Source: Candidatus Heimdallarchaeota archaeon (GTDB taxonomy: Archaea > Asgardarchaeota > Heimdallarchaeia > Heimdallarchaeales > Kariarchaeaceae). Taken from it: DNA of 6,289 nt. Below are positions 1-5,581 of this stretch, in pieces. The stretch lies in contig JACZSS010000177.1 in assembly GCA_022574115.1 (NCBI GenBank), positions 1 through 6,289 of the forward strand. The letters are read 5' to 3'. The notes under the pieces are model-generated. The model did no database searches and was not told the origin of the DNA. It worked only from the letters and a program-made list of their open reading frames with translations. Numbering within the stretch: the stretch's first letter is position 1; the number at the start of each line of letters is the position of its first letter. The translations under genes were made by a program, and so were the position numbers.

Positions 1-350
1 CTCGGAAATCTGATTAAGCTTCAAGACATCCGACTCAATGAAGTAAAGATGTTCTCTGGCTAGTCCAACCCGATCTCGAAGCTCTTGAGCTTTGTTAATC
101 GCGACTGGGGAAAAATCAATTCCAACGACCTGACTTGCTCCTAGTGTAATAAGACTAATTGAGTCCATACCAAAATGGCATTGGAGGTGAAGAATCCGTT
201 TACCAGAATATCACCTATCTCTGACAATTCAACTGACTTCAATGAATTTTTACTCTCGATGAATCGTTCAACATTGTACATGGGTGAATCAAAATTTATG
301 TGAGTGAGTTCGTCCCACTTTCGTAAATTGGTCAAGGTGTATTTGTCCAT
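1..350 (-). CDS. Class I SAM-dependent methyltransferase, N-terminal part, with one-base frameshift
   Basis: The ATG at 350 opens a frame of 48 codons that ends ...ELSEIGDI. It then runs into nonsense and stops near 141. Adding one A to the AA at 207-208 on the plus strand (one T on the coding strand) restores the frame for 67 more codons to the window edge, beginning SGKRILHLQCHFGMDS. Repaired, this gives 117 residues of a protein that is normally about 260-280 long; the C-terminus lies outside the window. The SAM-binding motif I is LHLQCHFGMDS (about residues 54-64), followed by the acidic strand-2 motif VVGIDFS. The N-terminal W-D-E-L-T-H and SEIGD segments before motif I are typical of a widespread family of small-molecule-type methyltransferases of unknown substrate. 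Codons after the break remain free of stops and conserved in motif, so the break is either very recent or a sequencing error. Fold assignment is secure; the substrate cannot be told. Confidence 0.9.
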
Positions 351-370
351 AGAAGAAACAAAAAATTCGC

Positions 371-377
371 AATAAAG
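371..377 (-). promoter_or_regulatory. Possible TATA box of the left methyltransferase gene
   Basis: On the minus strand this reads CTTTATT, centred about 24 bases before the ATG at 350. That is the spacing expected for an archaeal TATA box serving a leaderless or nearly leaderless transcript. The surrounding DNA is AT-rich, so the match has little statistical weight, and no clear BRE is visible. Confidence 0.3.
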
Positions 378-631
378 ATTGTTTACATAAGAAAATAGAT
401 CTATCCAAGTAATGAAATGTTCTATTCTATACTTTACCCATTCACTAATCTTTTATTATATAGCTTGTTTGTTAGAATGTAAGCCTAATTATTCATCAAA
501 TTAGTTGAGTATTTAGGTAATCGAATATACATACACAGATAGGTTGTAAAAACATGATTATAAACCGAATTACACATATGGCAATATTATTTACCACTGG
601 AACGAGTACTATATATATAATATTCATTTAT

Positions 632-674
632 CATCGAAAATCCGAATATTTATATTTCAGATGGTTTTTCGATG
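632..674. repeat. Imperfect 12-base inverted repeat (hairpin)
   Basis: CATCGAAAATCC at 632-643 pairs with GGTTTTTCGATG at 663-674, giving 11 of 12 pairs around a 19-base AT-rich loop. Its arms contain more G and C than the surrounding DNA, which makes it stand out. There is no T-run directly after it on either strand, so it is not an obvious terminator. It could form in DNA or RNA; function unknown. Confidence 0.45.
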
Positions 675-975
675 CTTTACAACGGCTCGTGAATTTTACA
701 ATTCCGGTGTTTATTATTTACAATTACACAATTTATATGATCTTTGTTATAATATCACTTAGATTAAGTAATAATATCTTAATCTAGCCTTAATATCCAT
801 TAAATTACCTAGTTAATATAAGACTAATACTTAACGTCACTACTTATTATCCTAATAATATCAGCTATTATTATTGACAATAATGTATTATTTTTCATAT
901 TCATAGTATCGAAGATATATTATTATTTGTATTACAAATTAATAAGTAATTATCACAAAAATTTGCCAAATCTGA

Positions 976-1063
976 CTACTTATTTATACTTCACTAACAA
1001 CTGATTATCTATTTATTCTATAAAATTGCATTTATTATTTATCTACGCTACTTATTTGTACTT
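976..1063. repeat. Short direct repeat pair
   Basis: CTACTTATTTATACTT at 976-991 recurs as CTACTTATTTGTACTT at 1048-1063, a match of 15 of 16 bases with starts 72 bases apart. Given the low complexity of this AT-rich region, chance is a reasonable explanation. No third regularly spaced copy was found, so it is not an array. Confidence 0.3.
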
Positions 1064-1803
1064 TATATTCTCGAATGTATTAACTATATAACTTGTTAAT
1101 TCGTATTAATTGTATTATATGAAATATTGTAAATTAATAAGCCTAAAACTAAATTATTAAGCCATTATAAGTTGTTATTAACTGTATTGATGAATAATTA
1201 TGAATATAGATACCATTTATTAATTAATTTTAATTGTTTATAACTATTCATTATACACCCACTTAAATGTGAACCTTGTAGTAATACAGTGATTATTATC
1301 CAGAAGACCTTTACATTTAGACAGTCACCTATATATTATTAGTTTAAACTGATAAAAGATAACCTAACCACTACTGATGGTCATGATTCAGCCTTTCAAC
1401 AAACAAAAATATTGATTCGTTTTGAGAATTGCTAATGTTTGTGTGTATCAGTAAATACTATAGCAATACTTCTATCAATTATGATTAGGTATTAAATATT
1501 AACCAGGATTTAGACTTTTTGTGAATCCGTAGTAAGTATGACTATTATGCTAATATAATTTAATTTTCTTAGACTTTACCGTATTCATATACCAATACGT
1601 TCATACCTTGATTATTATACTGTACTATTAAATATTAATATAATTACTTAATTTCCTAGTTTTACAGTTAATCAATGAGGGCTTTGATACTTTCTTGAAA
1701 ATGAATCATCTGATGAGGTATGAAAATACAATAGGTATTAATATTTCAAAAATTACGATTCAATTACTTAGTTGACTAGATTTCTTCGTAAAAGTCACCT
1801 GGG

Positions 1804-1855
1804 AAAAAAAAAGGGGAAAATACATCCACCCGACATTTCGGGATGCGTTTTCCCC
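1804..1855 (-). terminator. Hairpin plus T9 tract, minus-strand transcription terminator
   Basis: Read on the minus strand, GGGGAAAA (1855-1848) pairs perfectly with TTTTCCCC (1820-1813). Inside this, GCAT-type pairs and CCCG/CGGG extend the stem, with one A-C mismatch and a CCA bulge, to a six-base loop. Nine T (1812-1804) follow at once. T-tracts terminate archaeal RNA polymerase, and a hairpin directly before one is a strong hint of a functional 3' end. No protein gene ends nearby: the nearest minus-strand stop is 717 bases upstream at 2572. It therefore either ends a very long 3' UTR or an unannotated RNA. Confidence 0.55.
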
Positions 1856-2163
1856 GAACCACCTATTTGACCTTTATAGGTAAACGACCTACTAGATCTG
1901 CGAGGAACCGTAAACACTACTTGGTTTCACCTAATAAAACCCTTACTCTTTGTCCTCAAACTGACAATTTGCTTATTTTTCCTCAGAAATTGGTATTTAT
2001 CCACATATCTTTTCAGTTGAAAATATACTTTCTCAAACATTTGTCAGGTCATTTGTAAATCACATACAGTTTGGATCTATTGTTGTCTGGATAAGTCCAA
2101 TTGGAATAACGGTCGTCAAAAATCGAAAATGCAAAAATACGAGATGGACTCGATAATCCCCTC

Positions 2164-2205
2164 GCTCAGATTCGAATCATGTCAGAATCTACCACAATTC
2201 TGAGC
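2164..2205. repeat. Inverted repeat GCTCAGA/TCTGAGC
   Basis: GCTCAGA (2164-2170) and TCTGAGC (2199-2205) form a perfect 7-base stem, extendable by two T-A pairs past a one-base bulge. The loop contains GATTCGAATC, itself a palindrome. An alternative inner stem AGATTC/GAATCT competes with the outer one. The TTCGAAT resembles a tRNA T-loop, but its flanks do not pair as a T-stem. Confidence 0.4.
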
Positions 2206-2209
2206 ATTA

Positions 2210-2269
2210 TACTAGTCGCGCTGTTGACAGACATAGAATATTGCACAATAATTGATTCACTGACTAGTA
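2210..2269. repeat. Nested inverted repeats around TACTAGTC/GACTAGTA
   Basis: TACTAGTC (2210-2217) and GACTAGTA (2262-2269) are perfect 8-base inverted copies 44 bases apart. Between them lie CTGTTGACAG and TATTGCACAATA (2239-2250), two smaller perfect stems with two-base centres. Together they would fold into a long stem closing two small hairpins, or into a cruciform-like DNA site. Function unknown. Confidence 0.35.
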
Positions 2270-2419
2270 GTATATAGAGGAGGCCGAAAGTATTGCTTTA
2301 TATTAACTTGGCAATAATACGCGCGGGACAAAAAATTCTCCCGGTCAAATTTTTTTCCTGCCCATTTTGTTTACATAATTCGAACAATGCTCCGAAAATT
2401 CCACTCAAATTTCGATCGA

Positions 2420-2455
2420 TTACTTTCGATTATGTGGGCGATTTAGCGAAAGTAA
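2420..2455. repeat. 9-base inverted repeat TTACTTTCG/CGAAAGTAA
   Basis: TTACTTTCG (2420-2428) pairs perfectly with CGAAAGTAA (2447-2455) across an 18-base loop. Past a three-base bulge, TCGA at 2416-2419 can pair with TCGA at 2459-2462. It lies downstream of the exported-protein gene that ends at 2572, between its 3' hairpin and the rest of the gene-free region. Confidence 0.4.
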
Positions 2456-2490
2456 CTATCGATTTTATTTTCCATTATTCTATTTAGAAT

Positions 2491-2552
2491 GAAGCATCCA
2501 ACTAAGCTCGATAATTATCAATCGACGATTGATCACTGATCTTAGGTGCTTC
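2491..2552 (-). repeat. Compound hairpin just downstream of the 2572-3468 gene
   Basis: GAAGCA (2491-2496), CC (2498-2499) and TAAG (2503-2506) pair in order with TGCTTC (2547-2552), GG (2545-2546) and CTTA (2541-2544): 12 pairs with small bulges on one side only. The interior holds a second hairpin, ATCAATCG (2517-2524) against CGATTGAT (2526-2533), separated by one base. On the minus strand the whole element begins 20 bases after the stop codon at 2572, so it is well placed as a 3' UTR stability or processing element. There is no T-run directly after it on the minus strand, so I do not call it a terminator. Confidence 0.5.
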
Positions 2553-2571
2553 TTTGTTCCCTCTCGATCGA

Positions 2572-3468
2572 TTAGTTCTTCGGATTAACAATGGCAAAAT
2601 AATCGCCACTGATCAGAATCGGTGTTGGACCAAGTATATTTTTTGGATTTAATTTAGGAATACCGATTAAATTTTTGCGATTAAATATTTCATGAATTTC
2701 TTCACGGGTAAAACTGACTGTTCCATAATTATCTTTTTCAGTTTGCAAAGTTGTTCGTAATTCAAAGTGTTGAATAAAACCAGTTGACTTTTCCCAAATG
2801 ATATCCCGAAAGTACGACGACCTTATAATTTCTTTCCGATTAACACTATAAAGAGCGATGCTTACCTTTTCGGTTATCGTTGTAACACAAAATTCTATGG
2901 TTGTATCCTCAAGAATTGTTTGAGATTCAAGCTTTTCACCCACACTTAACCCGTCTTGTTCGGCGACTACCTGAGCAGATCGCCGCTCTATCACCTTATC
3001 GACATAATTCGTCAAATTCTCCCAATCAATCGTCATCAAATGTAGCTTATTTACCTGGAGATGCACATTCTCATGAACCTGGTTTTGAACCGTAAAATCC
3101 GCGGTAATTTCGTATTTATGGGGTAGTCCGAAAAATCCGAAATCATCACCCAAACCTGAATTTTTCAATAAGGATGAATCAGTGATTTTGAATATAATTT
3201 CATCACCTTCGTTTATCGTGAATGATTGATCGAAACTAGTCAATTGAAGATTCAGCATGTTGCTAGTTGTTGTTTCTTCGCCATTAAATTCGATATGCAA
3301 AATTTTATCGTATAGAAATGAAAATTCATCGCCATTGACGATTCCGATTTTCGTTGATTCTACTTCAGTTTGACTTTGGACCTGAAAAAATATCAGCAAC
3401 CCGAAAAGCAACAAACTAACAAAAAAGGATCTAGCTACAACACGAAAACTAAATTTCATTTTACTCAT
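2572..3468 (-). CDS. Exported protein of unknown function, Asgard-type GDEF family (intact paralogue)
   Basis: This is an intact frame of 298 codons from ATG at 3468 to TAA at 2572. A basic N-terminus (K3, K5, R9, R13) precedes a hydrophobic core at about 15-29 and a Q-S-Q-T cleavage-like region near 31-34, so the protein is probably secreted or N-terminally anchored. After it come a G-D-E-F-S-F motif (46-51), an INEGDE turn followed by a strand (85-95), an I-D-W segment (147-149), one N-x-S/T sequon (N151) and a W-E-K-S-T-G-F strand (225-231). The same landmarks occur in the same order in the next gene upstream, so the two are paralogues. Unlike that paralogue it has no C-terminal membrane helix: it ends in a P-rich, basic tail. 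Predicted secondary structure by eye is mainly beta strands, as in a surface ectodomain. No enzyme motif is visible and the role is unknown. A second Met at codon 4 is a possible alternative start. Confidence 0.9.
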   Translation of the reverse strand: MSKMKFSFRVVARSFFVSLLLFGLLIFFQVQSQTEVESTKIGIVNGDEFSFLYDKILHIEFNGEETTTSNMLNLQLTSFDQSFTINEGDEIIFKITDSSLLKNSGLGDDFGFFGLPHKYEITADFTVQNQVHENVHLQVNKLHLMTIDWENLTNYVDKVIERRSAQVVAEQDGLSVGEKLESQTILEDTTIEFCVTTITEKVSIALYSVNRKEIIRSSYFRDIIWEKSTGFIQHFELRTTLQTEKDNYGTVSFTREEIHEIFNRKNLIGIPKLNPKNILGPTPILISGDYFAIVNPKN

Positions 3469-3487
3469 TCTCTAATTGTTGTAAAGA

Positions 3488-3500
3488 TATTTATATTTAT
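3488..3500 (-). promoter_or_regulatory. TATA box of the 2572-3468 gene
   Basis: On the minus strand this reads GATAAATATAAAT, centred about 26 bases before the ATG at 3468. This is the best promoter-like match in the window and predicts a leaderless or almost leaderless transcript, consistent with the lack of a ribosome binding site before the ATG. A purine-rich GAGAAGA just upstream could act as the BRE. Confidence 0.5.
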
Positions 3501-3606
3501 CTTCTCATCTTGAGAGTTCCCTCTTTTCTTGAATTTTTTCGGATGCGTAACGATCGATTGATTAAAATGACAGTACTTTGGACTATTTACTAGTTTTTGG
3601 ATTACG

Positions 3607-4472
3607 TCAACTAAAATTCTTGTCAGTTATTTTCTTTTTTTTCCAAGAAGAACTTGCACTCCAAATAAGAAAAATAGATAGTAGCGATAAATGAAAATTA
3701 AAATCAAGAAAGTCAGCGGTAACTTCTCCATCCACCTCATATCCTACTCGAGGCCAGATTGATCTTAATTCATCAGTGATGGTCTCAACAATCTCACCGT
3801 TAGTAACGATATGCTGAGTTTCAATTTGCCATTTCGGATACGTATAACATTATACCAGTTGAAATTTCATAAATTAGTTTGATTACTTGTTGATTGCTGT
3901 AATTTATACCATCTATCTCGACCAAGGTAAAGTTCTGAAAAAAACTAGCATCGACTTGAAATTCAGTAGTGGATTGACTGATAGTAAAATTGATCTCAGC
4001 TCCACTTTCCTCAGTCATCTCGTCGAACTCTATGATTAATTCGTCAAAAAAGGTGGCCATAGCCATCCCAATCGGTCGTCGATAACCATAATCCACCAAG
4101 AGCCTCTTCAACTTGAACTGACATATTTTCATGCGAAAATTCAACTAATAATTCTGCAAAATCTTCTTCATGTAAAATTGGTTCAGCATCGACTATTTTC
4201 AATTTGGCTTGCTCACCGGGTGAAACGTACAACGTATTGTCATCACCATATTCCAAATCTATCACCAATGGAACAGATTGGTCATAAATCTTGTATTCCG
4301 TTTGTAGAGTCTCATAGTTGCTGCTCGAATTTTCAAAATATTCATCAAGAATAAAATCAAATTCATCGCCAGTTTGTACACCTATCTGAGTAAAATCTAT
4401 TGAGGTTTGTGCAATGGTGTTCGGTAAAGTGGTTTGAAGTAAAATTAGTAAGACGATCGAAGTCGTCATCAT
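3607..4472 (-). CDS. Membrane-anchored surface protein, GDEF family, broken by two one-base insertions
   Basis: Three consecutive frames join into one 287-residue protein. The first frame (ATG 4472) breaks at A6, 4046-4051; removing one base turns ...WDGYGHLF-stop into ...GHLFDELIIEF. The second breaks at TTT, 3832-3834; removing one base turns ...YVSEMAN-stop into ...YVSEWQIETQHIV and continues to TGA at 3607. The product has a hydrophobic leader (about 5-21, ending in I-A-Q), GDEF (35-38), VSPGE (83-87), T-D-W-D (133-136), ISTG (203-206), then a membrane helix at about 259-273 followed by four lysines (277-280). That layout predicts an outward-facing ectodomain with one C-terminal anchor. 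Five N-x-S/T sequons (N48, N116, N161, N180, N190) lie in the ectodomain, fitting a glycosylated surface protein. It is paralogous to the gene at 2572-3468. The leader lacks the usual basic residues, and an ATG at 4485 would join in frame if one T of a T5 run were removed, so the start is uncertain. Function unknown. Confidence 0.8.
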
Positions 4473-4537
4473 GTGAAAAATTCATTTCCCCATTAACACA
4501 AATCCCCACCTATTACTTAAAATTTATCCGGAAAAAG

Positions 4538-4545
4538 AATATAAA
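4538..4545 (-). promoter_or_regulatory. Possible TATA box of the 3607-4472 gene
   Basis: The minus strand reads TTTATATT, beside a CGATCGAT on its upstream side. Its centre is about 70 bases before the ATG at 4472, which would give a leader of roughly 44 bases, or about 31 bases to the ATG at 4485. It is less convincing than the TATA box of the downstream paralogue. Confidence 0.3.
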
Positions 4546-4577
4546 ATCGATCGATGAAGACTAGATCAGCTACTTGA

Positions 4578-5369
4578 TCAATTAAATTGTCCGTAATAGA
4601 CATGAGTCTTGTAGATTATTTTCACTTGGTTATTTTGTTGATGTTTATTAAATAATTTCTGTAATTCTTGTTCAGCAATTTTTGCTTCTTTGGTGCCAGA
4701 TGAAGGCGCGTAGGATGACGACAGATATCTGCCTAACAATCCTGTAAAATTAACCTCTTGAAAATTTTCAAATGTTTGTTCCTCATACTGATCAAAATAA
4801 ATATTCATATCAGATTCTTCTCTCCATTGCTGATGAATTTCTTTGTAACCGGTCGAATGTTTTTGGATAAAATCTTCGTATGCTTCATGAAAAGAATCCC
4901 CTTCGATAATTCTCGAATTCCAGATTAATACTGACCATCCATTTTTCCTCAAAATTCGTTTTGATTCCCGTTGGAATAAAATTGGAGCAAACCAATGAAA
5001 TGCTTGACCTGCAATAATAAAATCAATCGATTGTGAATCGAGTGACGTTTTTTCCGCAGTTGCATTAATCGAGATAAAATTCTTTTTTGAAATATAGTTA
5101 GTCAATAATTCTTCCGCAGCTTTTCGCATATCATCATTGGGTTCGACACCAAAAACTTGATACCCTTTCTCCAAAAAAAGTTGGGATATAATTCCTGTGT
5201 CGGATCCGATCTCTGCAATGGAGTGATTCAATTCAAGACTTAATCTTCTTTTGAAAAATTCGACTTCTAGCTCCGGATAATGAGGTCGAAAATTAATATA
5301 ATTTTCTACTCGAGTGGAAAATCTTTTGGTAGATTCAAATCCTTGTGATAATGAATCCTTATCACCCAT
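4578..5369 (-). CDS. Class I SAM-dependent methyltransferase (Methyltransf_11 type)
   Basis: Complete frame. I choose ATG at 5369 (263 residues) over the in-frame TTG two codons upstream at 5375, because ATG is preferred and a TATA-like box sits 25 bases before it. The N-terminus has R-F-S-T-R-V-E-N-Y and F-R-P-H-Y-P (17-32), a signature seen before the Rossmann domain in this family. SAM-binding motif I is AEIGSDTGI (52-60), with Asp at 57 where the family usually has Gly. The acidic strand-2 motif is V-F-G-V-E-P-N (72-78), motif II with the active-site loop is DFIIAGQAFHWF (116-127), and motif III is ILRKNGWSVLIWN (139-151). Length and order match stand-alone small-molecule methyltransferases; the substrate is unknown. 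It is cytosolic, with no signal or membrane segment. It lies 105 bases upstream of the surface-protein gene in the same orientation and is divergent from the TPR gene. Confidence 0.94.
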   Translation of the reverse strand: MGDKDSLSQGFESTKRFSTRVENYINFRPHYPELEVEFFKRRLSLELNHSIAEIGSDTGIISQLFLEKGYQVFGVEPNDDMRKAAEELLTNYISKKNFISINATAEKTSLDSQSIDFIIAGQAFHWFAPILFQRESKRILRKNGWSVLIWNSRIIEGDSFHEAYEDFIQKHSTGYKEIHQQWREESDMNIYFDQYEEQTFENFQEVNFTGLLGRYLSSSYAPSSGTKEAKIAEQELQKLFNKHQQNNQVKIIYKTHVYYGQFN

Positions 5370-5389
5370 AAACAACTAAATATGATTGA

Positions 5390-5399
5390 CAAATTAAGT
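5390..5399 (-). promoter_or_regulatory. Possible TATA box of the 4578-5369 methyltransferase
   Basis: The minus strand reads ACTTAATTTG, centred about 25 bases before the ATG at 5369. The spacing fits an archaeal leaderless promoter, but the motif is only a moderate TATA match. No Shine-Dalgarno sequence precedes the ATG, which is consistent with leaderless translation. Confidence 0.3.
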
Positions 5400-5581
5400 G
5401 TTTCAATTGATTTTCGATTGCTCGATTGTCTAGATTTTTACGTTACTTATTCTTCTTATTAAACAAACCCTCCACTCATTCTACCAATGACTAGTGTCTT
5501 AGAGACAATTTTTACATAAATTATTTTCAAATATCTTTTCAATAACAAGATTTTTTACCACAAAATTCTGACCTCTATTAA

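Larger units (their letters stand above)
351..1790. other. Long, extremely AT-rich stretch without a credible gene
   Basis: About 1.4 kb sits upstream of the left methyltransferase. Counted by eye, G+C falls to roughly 17-25 percent in several 60-base blocks (for example 10 of 60 at 841-900), clearly below the flanking genes. Stops are dense in all frames. The longest open stretch, plus strand 554-787, encodes a low-complexity hydrophobic peptide with no recognisable family and no ribosome binding site. No tRNA, CRISPR repeat, transposase remnant or archaeal origin-recognition box was seen. It holds one good hairpin (632-674) and one short direct repeat (976-1063), listed separately. It could be a decayed gene, an AT-rich unwinding or chromatin-organising region, or plain intergenic DNA. 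Confidence 0.6.
1791..2571. other. Gene-free region rich in inverted repeats, possibly specifying structured RNA
   Basis: At about position 1795 the composition changes from very AT-rich to something close to that of the coding genes. Even so, no long reading frame with family resemblance occurs on either strand. What can be seen is secondary structure: a terminator-like hairpin at the low end (1804-1855, minus strand) and inverted repeats at 2164-2205, 2210-2269, 2420-2455 and 2491-2552. On the minus strand a TATATA lies at 2271-2276. A transcript starting about 25 bases beyond it and ending at the T-run would be about 440 nt. I looked for conserved cores of RNase P RNA, SRP RNA and tRNA and found none. 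The region could hold an unrecognised RNA, the 3' region of the gene at 2572, or remains of a mobile element. Confidence 0.4.

Noticed and set aside
554..787. Plus-strand reading frame of 77 codons with hydrophobic content
   Set aside because: It lies in very AT-rich DNA where Ile, Tyr and Phe codons arise by composition, has no ribosome binding site, and overlaps the hairpin at 632-674. No family resemblance.
1846..1863. Minus-strand GGSGKT, resembling a Walker A motif
   Set aside because: The frame is open for only about 50 codons with stops on both sides, lacks the hydrophobic strand before the motif, and coincides with the terminator hairpin.
1843..2058. Plus-strand reading frame of 71 codons rich in basic residues
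   Set aside because: It begins inside the arm of the terminator-like hairpin, has no promoter or ribosome binding site, and shows no recognisable domain.
2161..2220. Possible tRNA, from a T-loop-like TTCGAAT and, on the minus strand, a D-arm-like TAGTATAATG
   Set aside because: The bases flanking TTCGAAT do not form a T-stem on either strand, and no 7-base acceptor stem can be closed.
1805..2276. RNase P RNA or SRP RNA
   Set aside because: Neither the GAGGAAAGTCC-type core of RNase P nor the GGAAGG/AGCA helix 8 core of SRP RNA is present on either strand.
2325..2350. Plus-strand terminator (GGGA...TCCC followed by a T-run)
   Set aside because: The stem has only four pairs, the T-run is not adjacent to it, and no plus-strand gene precedes it.
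2293..2487. Small plus-strand gene starting with TTG behind an AGGAGG (2278-2283)
   Set aside because: The AGGAGG and 9-base spacing are attractive, but the 64-residue product resembles nothing and the frame contains the 2420-2455 inverted repeat. The TATATA at 2271-2276 would place transcription start after the TTG. Kept as a low-probability alternative only.
2901..3095. Plus-strand frame of 64 codons inside the exported-protein gene
   Set aside because: It is antisense to a well-supported coding sequence and has no features of its own.
3821..4144. A separate 107-residue gene starting at 4144
   Set aside because: Its first part is out-of-frame sequence overlapping the upstream segment; only the part after about 4046 is coding, as the middle of the frameshifted 287-residue protein.
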